The notes beneath the pieces were generated by a model, which was not told the DNA's origin, did not search any database, and worked only from the letters and a program-made list of their open reading frames with translations. DNA of 64,000 nucleotides from Hymenobacter canadensis (GTDB lineage: Bacteria; Bacteroidota; Bacteroidia; Cytophagales; Hymenobacteraceae). The first letter of the stretch is position 1; each line of letters opens with the position of its first letter. Positions 1 through 7,736 of this stretch are shown one piece after another. Location: NCBI RefSeq assembly GCF_027359925.1, contig NZ_CP114767.1, forward strand, positions 2,480,001 to 2,544,000, given 5' to 3'. A program made the position numbers and the translations under genes.

Positions 1-810
1 GGCGCCATTTTCACTGAGCGGGTTGTGGTTGACGTAGCTGGAAATATAGGGCGTGAGCGAGAGGCGCAGCGGCGGCTTCACGTCGCGCACGCCGGTCATC
101 GTGCCCCACTGGTTCACGAAGCCATCCACGGCGGGCTTCACCTCGTTCCAGAAGAAGGCCTGGTTTTCCTTTTTGCGCTGCCGCATGAAGTTCAGCCCCC
201 ATTGCTGCTCGGGCAGGCTGCTGAAGCGGATGGCCGAGTACGGAATGCGCATCTCGGCAATCCAATCAGTACCCCGGATGCTGGTGCGCGAGTCCCAGAC
301 GGCATTCCAGTTGAAATCCTCGCCACCCGCCGGCGAGTAGCGGGCATCCATCTGCACGCCGCCCGTCGTCACGAAAAAGCCGTAGCCGTTGAGCTTGTCT
401 TGGTAGGTATCGAGGAAGATACCGATGAAGTCGGTGTTGCCGAACTCGTCGCGCGGAGTCAGTTCCCGCAGAATGGAGTCGGCACTGACGTCGTGCATCA
501 CCGCCCCGATGTAGAGGTTGGCATCGTCGTAGAGGATCCGCACCTCGGTGGGGTGCTTTTCGGGCGGGCCGGGGTTGGGGCGGTTCTGGATGAACTGCGT
601 GGCCACCGGGGCCTGCTGCCACACGGCCTCATCCAGCACGCCATCCAGCTTGATGGCTTCCGTAATCCGGATGGCCTGTAGTTGCTTTTTGGGAGCCAGC
701 GTGGTGGCGGCCGCCGTAGCGGCCGGAGCCGGCTGCTGCTGGGCCGATACCTTCCCGGCCATGCACAAAAGGCTCAGCAGGAAGAGAAAAAAGGGCATAC
801 GAATGCGCAT
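1..810 (-). CDS. DUF5916 / CBM9-like outer-membrane protein, N-terminal part (runs off the window)
   Basis: The reading frame is open from an ATG at 810 to the window edge (270 codons), so only the N-terminal part is seen. It starts with a signal peptide ending near VSA-QQ, followed by an Ala/Pro linker and a carbohydrate-binding family 9-like domain (RITEAIKLDGVLDEAVW, then LYIGAVMHD and RDEFGNTDFIGIFLD). This order is typical of DUF5916 proteins of Bacteroidota, which continue into a predicted outer-membrane beta barrel. In the family the substrate is not established; some are annotated as hydrolases only because of the sugar-binding domain. The barrel part lies outside the window. Identity of the family is fairly sure, function is not. 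Confidence 0.85.
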   Translation of the reverse strand, partial: MRIRMPFFLFLLSLLCMAGKVSAQQQPAPAATAAATTLAPKKQLQAIRITEAIKLDGVLDEAVWQQAPVATQFIQNRPNPGPPEKHPTEVRILYDDANLYIGAVMHDVSADSILRELTPRDEFGNTDFIGIFLDTYQDKLNGYGFFVTTGGVQMDARYSPAGGEDFNWNAVWDSRTSIRGTDWIAEMRIPYSAIRFSSLPEQQWGLNFMRQRKKENQAFFWNEVKPAVDGFVNQWGTMTGVRDVKPPLRLSLTPYISSYVNHNPLSENGA

Positions 811-1019
811 CACGACAGATCGACGGGAGGAGAAGTGAATCAAACGGTGGAAATCAAGGGACGACGCACGGGGCGCGGCGCGACACATAGGGCGCGCACA
901 TAAATAGGAACGGGAGCCAGCCTGACAATAGTTGGGGCTGGTTTGGGCTATAGATGCGGCCCGTTCGGGAACCGTTGCTTGAACTATATATTAAGTTTTA
1001 AAGTAGTCGGGGCAGCAGC

Positions 1020-1047
1020 CCCGGCCGCCGTTGCAGCGACGGCCGGA
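1020..1047 (-). terminator. GC-rich hairpin after the M56 gene
   Basis: A stem of about ten pairs with one mismatch (CCGGCCGCCG against CGACGGCCGG) closes a short loop just downstream of the M56 stop codon. A second small hairpin, GGGGC-AGCA-GCCCC, lies next to it. There is no T-tract on the minus strand, so it may stabilise the 3-prime end or act with Rho rather than be a classical terminator. Confidence 0.4.
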
Positions 1048-1066
1048 GCCAACTCACCGACACACC

Positions 1067-3661
1067 TCATTCACTCACGGAAATATTGATATTGGTGTTA
1101 CTGGATTGGCTGTTAGAGTGCCCCAGCAGCTTGCGGTATTTGTCGGCCATAGCGGCCGGCTGCGGCTCGCCATTCACCACCAGTCCCTTGTTGTTGAGCT
1201 GAAACATAAAGCCTTTGGCGTCTTTTTCGATCAAGCCATCCTTGCGTAGCGTTTCCCGAAGCTGGTCGGAATCGAGGCGGGGTGGCGCAGGTGCTGCCGG
1301 CACCGAAGGTACAGCAGGCACAGCCGGTACTGCCGGAGCCGCCGCACGGGGCGGGCGGGGTGGGGCCGGCAGGTTGTAGCGGCTGCCGCTCACGTTGCTC
1401 TGCTGCTGGATATTGATGGAGCCCGTAGCACTGATCTTGCGGCCGGTGCGGTCTTCGTAGAGCTTGCGGTACTTCTGCTGCAGGGCGTCGGGCTGCTTTT
1501 TGCCGTTCACGGTGAGGCTGGTGGCGCTGAGCGAGAAGCTGTAAGTGTCTGAGTTCCGGATCAGGCCGTCGCGCTTAAGCTCGCTCACCAGCGCCTGGCG
1601 CCAGCGCTCATCTTCGGCGTCGCGGCGGGCCTGCTCCTGGTCGCGGCGGGCCTGGTCTTCATCCCGGCGCGCCTGGTCCTGGTCGCGCACGGCTTGTTGG
1701 GCGTCGAGGCGAGCCTGCTGGGCGTCGCGGCGGGCCTGAGCTGCATCTTGGCGGGCCTGTTGGGCGGCGTCACGCTGGGCCTCTTGCTGGTCGCGCCCTA
1801 TCTGCTCCAGCATCTGCTGTTTTTCCTGCCGCACGTTCTGCAGCTCGTCCCGGATTTCCTCCCGCTGCTCGTCGTTGAGGCGGGCATCCTGCAATTGCTC
1901 GTTCAGCGTTTTTTCGGCACTGGCAAAGCGTTGCTCCATATCGGGCTGGCTAGACCAGGACTGGCTGCGCATGGCTTCGCCGGCCTCAGCCATGGCCAAA
2001 CGCGAGAGCTCCTCGGCGTCGGCATCGGTGGGGGCGCGGCCCGCCAGCGCGGCGCTGCTCATGCGCTGCGAAAGCTGCGCCATCCGCTCCCGGGTGGCTT
2101 GGCGGCGGTCGGCGAGGGTGTTGCCGCGGTTGGTCTGCTGGGTTTTGGCGATGGCCTGCTGGTAGGCGGGCAGCTCGCTGGCCGGCACCTTCTTGCCATC
2201 CACGTACACTTCTGAAATGGCGCCTTCTTCGTTTTTCACTACTACCGTCAGGCCCTTGATTTCGTTGAGGCGGGCCCGGCCGGATTTGGTGAGCAGCTTG
2301 GAATTGGCCTGGCCATACACCACCACCGTGTCATCGGAGCCCGGCTGCAGCTCATTGCCGCGGTAGTTGACCGTCAGGGCCTTGTCCTCCGGATTTTCGT
2401 CGGGGCTGCCTTGCTCCAGCGCTTCAGCCTGGGCCTCCACCTGATCCTGAGTGTCCGCTTCTTCTTCGTCCTGGCCGTCAGCAAACTGCTCCCGTAGCGC
2501 TTCCGCGCCCGATTCAACCACGGCTGTACTGAACGAGGCAGCACTCAACGACAGCACGGTGCTGGTTGTGAGCACGCCCACGCTCAGCAGCACCACGCAG
2601 GCCGCCCAGAAACCATCGGAAAACGTGGGGGCCGTAGCGCGGTGCTGTACCAGGCGGCGCACCCGCCCCAGCAGCGAGCCGGGCTGGCCGGCGGCCGCCA
2701 TAGCCAGGCGCGGCGTGAAAGCCGAAGGAGCCGGCGTATGCTGCAGCGTAGCCAGTGAGGCCAGGGCCTGGGCCAATACCAGCGAATCGCCGCAGAGCTC
2801 GGTGGCCATGTCGTCGCAGCAGTTTTCGCGCTCGGTGCGCAGGCAGTTCGACAGGAACCACACGGCCGGATGGTAGAAGAACAGGATTTCGGCCACCGAC
2901 TGCAGCAAATTGAACAGGTAGTCGCGGCGCAGCACGTGGGCCAGCTCGTGGGCCAGAATAGCCTCCAGCTCAGCCCCCGACATGCCCGAAGCGGCACTCA
3001 TGGGCAGCAGAATCACTGGTTTCAGCCAGCCCACCACCAGCGGCCCGGGCACCAGGCCCGAGGCCAGAATGCGCACCGGCTGCCGCAGGGCCGTGCGGGC
3101 CACCAGCGCATCGAGGCGGGTTTGCCACTCGGCGGGCAGCGCGGCCACCCGGTAGCGCCGCAGCCGCTGCACGTAGGCCAGGCCGCTCAGAAACCGCAGT
3201 GTCATGGCCAGCATGCCCAGCAGCCAGGCCACCACCACTATCGGCATGTTGCGCTCCAGGTAGAGCTGGCCCGTGGTCAGCAGCTGGCGCAGCCGGTTGG
3301 GAGCTGGCGCGGCAGTTTCTCCAGTTTCAGAAGCTACGGCAGCTTCATCAGCGCTCAGGCCGGCCGCGGCCATGCCCGGCAGCTCGTCGGCCGGCGGGCT
3401 GGCGGTGTACGGCGCCTCCGTAGCCGGGGCGGCGCGGAACGTGCTGTAGTAGTAGCCCAGCGTGATGCCGCTCAGCAGCAGCAGCGTGAGCAGGGCGGCG
3501 GCGGCCACCCGGTAGCGCAGCGCGGCAGCGTGGCGGTGCAGCAGCATCAGCAGCGCGGCGGCGGCCAGGGCCACCAATGCGCCCTGCCACAACGAGTGCA
3601 GCAGCGTCCAGCCCAAGGCGCGCATCAGCGCCGGCGACCCAAATTGTTCAAGCAGGCTCAT
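1067..3661 (-). CDS. M56 family (BlaR1-like) membrane metallopeptidase with coiled-coil C-terminal region
   Basis: The protein has 864 residues from the ATG at 3661, which overlaps the end of blaI by 14 bases; an upstream start would lie deep inside blaI. Membrane segments lie near residues 15-41, 50-72, 138-160 and 351-373. The gluzincin site HELAH is at 238-242, with the family's NCCDD signature near 280-284. After the last membrane segment there is no penicillin-binding sensor domain as in BlaR1. Instead there is a long Gln/Ala/Arg/Asp-rich coiled coil (roughly 550-720) built on repeats such as ARRDAQQARLDAQQ, then two related C-terminal units sharing a DGLI...VNG..QP...KYRKL pattern, separated by a Pro/Ala linker. 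By analogy with BlaR1 it would cleave or trigger cleavage of the BlaI partner when the periplasmic part senses a signal; the signal is unknown. Confidence 0.88.
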   Translation of the reverse strand: MSLLEQFGSPALMRALGWTLLHSLWQGALVALAAAALLMLLHRHAAALRYRVAAAALLTLLLLSGITLGYYYSTFRAAPATEAPYTASPPADELPGMAAAGLSADEAAVASETGETAAPAPNRLRQLLTTGQLYLERNMPIVVVAWLLGMLAMTLRFLSGLAYVQRLRRYRVAALPAEWQTRLDALVARTALRQPVRILASGLVPGPLVVGWLKPVILLPMSAASGMSGAELEAILAHELAHVLRRDYLFNLLQSVAEILFFYHPAVWFLSNCLRTERENCCDDMATELCGDSLVLAQALASLATLQHTPAPSAFTPRLAMAAAGQPGSLLGRVRRLVQHRATAPTFSDGFWAACVVLLSVGVLTTSTVLSLSAASFSTAVVESGAEALREQFADGQDEEEADTQDQVEAQAEALEQGSPDENPEDKALTVNYRGNELQPGSDDTVVVYGQANSKLLTKSGRARLNEIKGLTVVVKNEEGAISEVYVDGKKVPASELPAYQQAIAKTQQTNRGNTLADRRQATRERMAQLSQRMSSAALAGRAPTDADAEELSRLAMAEAGEAMRSQSWSSQPDMEQRFASAEKTLNEQLQDARLNDEQREEIRDELQNVRQEKQQMLEQIGRDQQEAQRDAAQQARQDAAQARRDAQQARLDAQQAVRDQDQARRDEDQARRDQEQARRDAEDERWRQALVSELKRDGLIRNSDTYSFSLSATSLTVNGKKQPDALQQKYRKLYEDRTGRKISATGSINIQQQSNVSGSRYNLPAPPRPPRAAAPAVPAVPAVPSVPAAPAPPRLDSDQLRETLRKDGLIEKDAKGFMFQLNNKGLVVNGEPQPAAMADKYRKLLGHSNSQSSNTNINISVSE

Positions 3662-4070
3662 CGGATTTATCGTTGGAGGTGGAACGACGCTGTTGTTCAA
3701 TCTCATTAAGCAGCCCCCGGATCTGGGCCAGCTCGTCGGAAGAGGTGGAGTGCGTGCCGAGGGCCTGCATCACCAGCTTCATGGCCGAGCCCCCAAAGGC
3801 GGCATCCACGAACCGGTCGAGGAGCAGGCCCTGGGTTTCCTCCTCGCGCACAGCGGCGCGGTAGACGTGAGTTTTGCTATCGTCTTCGCGCAGCACCAAC
3901 ACCTTATCGAGCATGAGCTGCAGGATTTTGAGCGTAGTGGTATAACCAACCTCGCGCTTCTGGCTTAGCTGGTCGTTCACGAACCGGACCGTGCTGGGGC
4001 CGTGCTGCCACAGCACCTGCAGTATCTCCAGCTCCGAATCGGTGGGCTTTGGAATGGGTTTTTCGCTCAT
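3648..4070 (-). CDS. BlaI/MecI/CopY family transcriptional repressor
   Basis: This 140-residue protein has the usual BlaI length, with an N-terminal winged helix (SELEILQVLWQHGPSTVRFV ... GYTTTLKILQLMLDK) and a C-terminal dimerisation and cleavage region. The stop codon lies inside the start of the M56 gene, so the pair is translationally coupled, which is the standard repressor-sensor pair. It should repress its own operon: a TATGTTTG -7 element at 4111-4118 lies directly between two dyad operators and the predicted start of transcription falls inside the first one. Nothing in the window looks like a beta-lactamase, so the regulated targets are probably elsewhere. Confidence 0.93.
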   Translation of the reverse strand: MSEKPIPKPTDSELEILQVLWQHGPSTVRFVNDQLSQKREVGYTTTLKILQLMLDKVLVLREDDSKTHVYRAAVREEETQGLLLDRFVDAAFGGSAMKLVMQALGTHSTSSDELAQIRGLLNEIEQQRRSTSNDKSDEPA

Positions 4071-4091
4071 GGGTACAGGCGTTTGAGGTTC

Positions 4092-4107
4092 TACGATATC
4101 ATTCGTA
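4092..4107. promoter_or_regulatory. BlaI-type operator, copy 1
   Basis: Perfect dyad TACGA-N6-TCGTA located 22 bases upstream of the blaI start codon and overlapping the predicted transcription start. Binding by BlaI here is inferred from position and from the dyad operators known for the family. Confidence 0.75.
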
Positions 4108-4110
4108 CTT

Positions 4111-4118
4111 CAAACATA
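4111..4118 (-). promoter_or_regulatory. -7 promoter element of blaI-M56
   Basis: TATGTTTG on the minus strand matches the Bacteroidota TAnnTTTG consensus exactly and fills the gap between operator copies 1 and 2. Confidence 0.7.
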
Positions 4119-4134
4119 TACGAATGATGTCGTA
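4119..4134. promoter_or_regulatory. BlaI-type operator, copy 2
   Basis: Second perfect TACGA-N6-TCGTA dyad, centre 27 bases from copy 1, immediately upstream of the -7 element. Copies 1 and 2 also form an outer inverted repeat of 17 bases with one mismatch. Confidence 0.75.
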
Positions 4135-4149
4135 GATACAAACTTAATC

Positions 4150-4165
4150 TACGATTTTTTTCGTA
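4150..4165. promoter_or_regulatory. BlaI-type operator, copy 3
   Basis: Third perfect TACGA-N6-TCGTA dyad with a T6 spacer, centre 31 bases from copy 2. It lies about where a -33 region or an upstream auxiliary site would be. Confidence 0.65.
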
Positions 4166-4182
4166 ATAACCTTTCTTCAAGC

Positions 4183-4211
4183 AAAAAGCCGGCTACTGCA
4201 GCCGGCTTTTT
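4183..4211 (-). terminator. Terminator after folB (possibly bidirectional)
   Basis: AAAAAGCCGGCT-ACTGC-AGCCGGCTTTTT is a 12-pair hairpin flanked by A and T tracts, between the folB stop and the blaI promoter. The only gene ending here is folB on the minus strand. Confidence 0.8.
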
Positions 4212-4255
4212 CATTCACAATTCGCTATTATCAAGACAGTTGCTTTACCCGCATG

Positions 4256-4630
4256 CTACCGGCCATGCGGCTCGCCGCGGCGGCGCGTGAGCGTGACGCG
4301 GGCCCGGTGGCAGATGCCGCCCAGTGGTGGGTTGAACTTCGATACGCTCACTTTCACAGAGCGCACGTGCGGGAACTCCAGAAGAATCCGGTCCAGCACG
4401 CGGTGGCCGACGTGCTCCAGCAGGCGCGCCGGGGCCCGCATTTCCTCGGCCACCACGCGGTAGAGCACCTCATAGTTCACGGTTTCGTGGAGCTTGTCGG
4501 AAGCGCCGGCGGCGTGCAGGTCGGTGCGGATGTAGAGGTCGACGCCGTACTTGTTGCCGATTTTCTGCTCCTCATCGTAGTAGCCGTGAAACGCGAAAAA
4601 CTCCATGCCTTCCAGTGCAATCTGGCCCAT
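4256..4630 (-). CDS. folB: Dihydroneopterin aldolase
   Basis: The 124-residue product converts 7,8-dihydroneopterin to 6-hydroxymethyl-dihydropterin and glycolaldehyde in folate synthesis. The start at 4630 (MGQIALEGMEFFAFHGYYDEE) gives the usual family length of about 120; a longer reading frame upstream has no family sequence. Family motifs seen are the N-terminal FAFHGYYDEEQKIGNKY, TVNYEVLYRVV and the C-terminal SVKVSVSKFNPP segment with the conserved lysine. It stands alone between two hairpins. folE of the same general pteridine chemistry is 29 kb away. Confidence 0.93.
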   Translation of the reverse strand: MGQIALEGMEFFAFHGYYDEEQKIGNKYGVDLYIRTDLHAAGASDKLHETVNYEVLYRVVAEEMRAPARLLEHVGHRVLDRILLEFPHVRSVKVSVSKFNPPLGGICHRARVTLTRRRGEPHGR

Positions 4631-4737
4631 GTGGTATAAGTTGAGAGGGTGAATGTGTGCCGTGTGCTCCAAAAAGGCGCCTGCCGAGGCAGCGTTGCTG
4701 CCGAATGCTGCCAACCAGCGCGCCGCTGAAGCCGGCT

Positions 4738-4773
4738 AAAAAAAACGCAGCCTCTCCCGAAGGAAAGGCTGCG
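4738..4773 (-). terminator. Terminator after the DivIVA-domain gene
   Basis: On the minus strand a CGCAGCC stem closes a 14-base loop and is followed by eight T residues. It lies between the DivIVA-domain gene and folB and should separate their transcripts. Confidence 0.8.
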
Positions 4774-4839
4774 CAAGGTCGGCTACAAAATCCGTGAAAT
4801 CCGACTACTCTGCAAAATCAGTGATTCTGCAGGAGCGTT

Positions 4840-5838
4840 CTAGATTTCGTCGAAAAACGATTTCTCGGCCGTCACGGCCGCGGCTTGCATCACGGGCTGG
4901 TCGTTCTGGCCGGGGTGCATGGGCTGGACCGGCTGCGGAATCTCCGGCTGCTCGGTGCGGCCGGGCCGCACGTCGGGCTGCACATCGGGGTTGGGGGCAC
5001 CGGGCACCGGGGAGCCGGGACGCTCAATTTCGGGCTCGGGCTGGTTGGGCTGGCTGGGCTGCTCGGGCTTTTCCGGCTGGCCGGGGTCTGGCTGCTGGCC
5101 AGGCTTGGGGTTGTAGGCGCCGGGCTGGGCGGTGGGGCGGGCCGCCGGAAAAGCCGGGGCCGAGCCGCCAAACGAAGCGGCCGAACCGCCGGCCACGGCC
5201 GCGGCCGACGAAGTAGAAGCAGTGGAAACGAACATTGGGGCAGGGTTTTCAGGTGAATCGGACGAGGTCCGGGTCACTTTTACGCTGGCTGCCCGCGAAA
5301 GGATGGCCGCCGTGCTGGCTTTAGGCCGGGCCTTGGCTTTTTCCACCTTGTCCAGCGCATCGGAGGCCAAGTGGTGCAGGTCGCGCACGAGGCTGTCGAG
5401 CTGGGTTTCGAGGCGCTGGCACTCCTGGCCCAAGCCGCTCACTTCCTTCTGCATCTCGGCCACCGTTTTCTCGGCCTGCTGATAGGCGTCTTCCACCAGC
5501 AGACGGGCTTTCTGGCGGGCATCTGCCAGCAGCTGCTCGGCTTTCAGCTGGGCTTCCCGGATGCGCAGCTCGGCGTCGCGCTGGGCCTGCTCGGTGATGC
5601 TGTTGCCGGTGTCTTCGGCCGTTTTGAGGGTGCGGTAGAGGCTGGTTTCCACCTCGCGCATCTTGCTCACGTCCTGGGTGGCGTGGTCGAGCTTCACGCG
5701 CAGCTCGCGGTTTTCGTCGCCCATCCGCTCCCACTGCTGCGAAAGGGTGAGCAGAAACGCCTGCACTTCGTCCTTATCAAGGCCCCGGAAGGCTTTTTCA
5801 AAGGTTTTCTGACGGATATCGAGGGCCGTTATCTTCAT
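4840..5838 (-). CDS. DivIVA-domain coiled-coil protein with Pro-rich tail
   Basis: The 332-residue protein opens with a DivIVA-like segment (MKITALDIRQKTFEKAFRGLDKDEVQAFL) and continues as a nearly uninterrupted coiled coil to about residue 175 with heptad-rich Gln/Glu/Lys/Arg sequence. The rest is low-complexity: an Ala/Ser stretch, then a Pro/Gln/Glu/Asn region (PEKPEQPSQPNQPEPEIERP) and a short conserved-looking end, TAEKSFFDEI. DivIVA of Gram-positive bacteria marks curved membrane and cell poles. The role in Bacteroidota is not established. No transmembrane segment is seen, so it is likely cytoplasmic and membrane-associated. It is a single-gene unit with its own terminator. Confidence 0.85.
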   Translation of the reverse strand: MKITALDIRQKTFEKAFRGLDKDEVQAFLLTLSQQWERMGDENRELRVKLDHATQDVSKMREVETSLYRTLKTAEDTGNSITEQAQRDAELRIREAQLKAEQLLADARQKARLLVEDAYQQAEKTVAEMQKEVSGLGQECQRLETQLDSLVRDLHHLASDALDKVEKAKARPKASTAAILSRAASVKVTRTSSDSPENPAPMFVSTASTSSAAAVAGGSAASFGGSAPAFPAARPTAQPGAYNPKPGQQPDPGQPEKPEQPSQPNQPEPEIERPGSPVPGAPNPDVQPDVRPGRTEQPEIPQPVQPMHPGQNDQPVMQAAAVTAEKSFFDEI

Positions 5839-5984
5839 TTCAAGGAGCCGTTAACAGTGGATAATGAGCAATCAGCAGGTTGCTCTGGGGCGGCCGTTAA
5901 GGGAAGCCGCCGGGAATAGGAACACAACGACCAATCAGCAGAATTCAGGCAGGAAGCAAGCCAGAACAACCAAGCCAACGCTTA

Positions 5985-6923
5985 TCAATCATTGCTCATT
6001 GTCAGCTGCCAAACGGCCAGGCTGCGGTCGTCGCTACACGAAACTAGCCTATTCTGCCTTCCCGGCCAAAACAACTTGTTGACCGAGGTGCCGTGCCCGG
6101 CGTGCCGCGCTTTGTCCAGCACGCGCAGCAGCTGCAGCGTTTCGGCGTCCCAGAGCTTGATGCTTTTGTCCATGCTGCAGGTGGCCAGCAGGGAGCCGTC
6201 GGGGCTGAAGGCGAGGTGGTTGATGGTGAACAGGTGGGCCACGATGCTGAGCTGCTCGGTGCAGTCGGCGGCTAGGTCCCAGCGGCGCAGGTGGGCGTCG
6301 CGGCCGGCCGTGAGCAGGTAACGGCCATCAGGTGAGTAGGCGGCCGTGAAGATGGAGTTGGTACCGCCCTCCCACTGCCGCCGCACGGCCAGCGAGTCGG
6401 CGTCGAGCAGGCGCAGCTGCCAGTCGGAGCCGCCCACGGCCAGCTCGCCCCGCTCCTCGTGCAGGGCCAGGCAGCGCAGGCTTTTGTCGGAGAGCCGGAG
6501 TAGGGTTTCCACGCGCCAGTCGGGGGCGCGCAGCACGGCCAGCGTGCCGTCGCCGAGGGCCACGTACAGCCGCTGCCGAGCCTCGGAATACACCATATCG
6601 AAGATGGCGGCCGGGGGCAGAGCCGTGGCAAACACCACCTTTTTCTCACTCAGGCTGATGCCCTGCACGCCCTGGAAATTGTGGCCGATGAGTAGCAGAT
6701 CCAGCTTAGGCAGGTGCAGCAGGGTGTACACCGAGTTTTCCACCTTCGCCACCAGCTCGCCGTCCTGCGCATCCTCGGCGGCGTGCCAGGCGGCCACCAG
6801 GCCATCGGCGCCGGCCGAGTAGAACGTGTCGGAGCCGGGGGTGCCGGCCAAGGTGTAAACGCAGTCGAGGTGGCCGGTGAGGGCCGTGAGCTTGTGGGCC
6901 TGCGGACGGTGGAGAAACGGCAT
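5985..6923 (-). CDS. WD40 repeat protein
   Basis: A 312-residue protein made of WD40-type repeats: LTGHLDCVYTLAGTPGSDTF, YSPDGRYLLTAGRDAHLRRWDL, FSPDGSLLATCSMDKSIKLWDA and a last SCSDDRSLAVWQL blade. The length fits one seven-bladed propeller. No signal peptide is seen, so a cytoplasmic scaffold is likely. The start at 6923 is chosen because the -7 element TATCTTTG (6942-6949) lies just upstream, making the longer frame from 6956 untranscribed. It is divergent from the phosphopantetheinyl transferase gene; the partner proteins are unknown. Confidence 0.88.
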   Translation of the reverse strand: MPFLHRPQAHKLTALTGHLDCVYTLAGTPGSDTFYSAGADGLVAAWHAAEDAQDGELVAKVENSVYTLLHLPKLDLLLIGHNFQGVQGISLSEKKVVFATALPPAAIFDMVYSEARQRLYVALGDGTLAVLRAPDWRVETLLRLSDKSLRCLALHEERGELAVGGSDWQLRLLDADSLAVRRQWEGGTNSIFTAAYSPDGRYLLTAGRDAHLRRWDLAADCTEQLSIVAHLFTINHLAFSPDGSLLATCSMDKSIKLWDAETLQLLRVLDKARHAGHGTSVNKLFWPGRQNRLVSCSDDRSLAVWQLTMSND

Positions 6924-6941
6924 AAGCGGAAGGAAGGAGCA

Positions 6942-6949
6942 CAAAGATA
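6942..6949 (-). promoter_or_regulatory. -7 element of the WD40 gene
   Basis: TATCTTTG on the minus strand, an exact TAnnTTTG match, 18 bases before the ATG at 6923. It lies at the outer end of the left arm of the palindrome in this gap. Confidence 0.65.
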
Positions 6950-7070
6950 CGGTCATCCTGAGCTGTCATCCTGAGCGCAGCGAAGGACCTTACTACGTTA
7001 GCACGACATCGTGCAATGGTAATCTAGCCGTGATAAGGTCCTTCGCTCCGCTCAGGATGACCGTATCTTT
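6943..7070. repeat. Intergenic palindrome, GTCATCCTGAGC...GAAGGACCTTA family
   Basis: Arms 6965-6992 and 7034-7061 pair over 28 bases with very few mismatches. The outer 20 bases 6943-6962 pair perfectly with 7051-7070, because the left arm carries GTCATCCTGAG twice in tandem. The family (GTCATCCTGAGCGCAGCGAAGGACC) recurs at 16876-16971 in a different version. It fills the gap between two divergent genes. Confidence 0.85.
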
Positions 7071-7071
7071 A
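7064..7071 (+). promoter_or_regulatory. Probable -7 element of the phosphopantetheinyl transferase gene
   Basis: TATCTTTA on the plus strand matches TAnnTTTG at seven of eight positions and lies 20 bases before the ATG at 7092. It is the mirror image of the WD40 gene element. Confidence 0.5.
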
Positions 7072-7091
7072 CGCAACACGCCCATACATCT

Positions 7092-7736
7092 ATGCCGCTT
7101 CACTCCCTCACCCCTATATCCGGCCAGGCGCTGCTGGGCTTGTGGCAGCTCACCGAGCCGCTCGAGGCGCTCTGGCCGCTGCTGCCGCAGCCGCTGCACT
7201 ACACGGCCCGCTTCCCGCAGGGCCGCCACGAAGACCGGGCCCGGCAGTGGCTGGCGGGCCGGGTGCTGGCCCACCAGCTGCTGCGCGAACTCACCGACGC
7301 CCCGGCCACCCTGCACAACGACGCCAACGGCCGGCCGTACTTCGCCGAACTGCCCGCCTGGGGCGTGTCGTTGTCGCACTCCGGCGAGTGGGTGGCGGCG
7401 GTGGTGGCGCGCAATGCCGCAGTTGGCATAGATATTGAACTGGAACGTCCCAAAGCCCTGAAGTTGGCGCCGCGGTTTCTATCGGAAGCCGAACGGGCCG
7501 ACGCCGGCAGCGACGCCGCTAAGCACAGTGTGTACTGGAGTGCCAAAGAAACACTCTATAAGCTGCATAGCCGCCGGGGCCTGGTGTTCAAGGAGCAATT
7601 GTTGCTCGACCCGTTCAGGCTGCGGGAGGCAGGTGTGTTGACGGGACACCTGCTCCTCGAAAACTCCCGCAGCCAACACCAGATCCACTACCAGCGCCCC
7701 GCTCCCGATTACGTACTAACTTACTGCGTGGAGTAA
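7092..7736 (+). CDS. 4-prime-phosphopantetheinyl transferase superfamily protein
   Basis: The 214-residue protein carries the Sfp-type motifs: GVSLSHSGEWVAAVVA, AVGIDIELERP (Mg-binding Asp and Glu) and YWSAKETLYKLHSRRG (WxxKEA-like). It should transfer the phosphopantetheine arm from CoA to carrier proteins. The two-motif, about 215-residue form is the Sfp-like subfamily rather than AcpS. No carrier protein or synthase gene is near, so the target is not known from context; fatty acid synthesis is possible because no AcpS is seen here. The stop codon lies inside the first arm of the next palindrome. Confidence 0.88.
   Translation: MPLHSLTPISGQALLGLWQLTEPLEALWPLLPQPLHYTARFPQGRHEDRARQWLAGRVLAHQLLRELTDAPATLHNDANGRPYFAELPAWGVSLSHSGEWVAAVVARNAAVGIDIELERPKALKLAPRFLSEAERADAGSDAAKHSVYWSAKETLYKLHSRRGLVFKEQLLLDPFRLREAGVLTGHLLLENSRSQHQIHYQRPAPDYVLTYCVE

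Noticed and set aside
5855..6001. Possible palindrome with arms around GGATAATGAGCAATCA and CATTGCTCATTGTC
   Set aside because: Only about ten bases pair well, so it is too weak to list with the others; it may be a decayed member of an ATTGCTCATT family.
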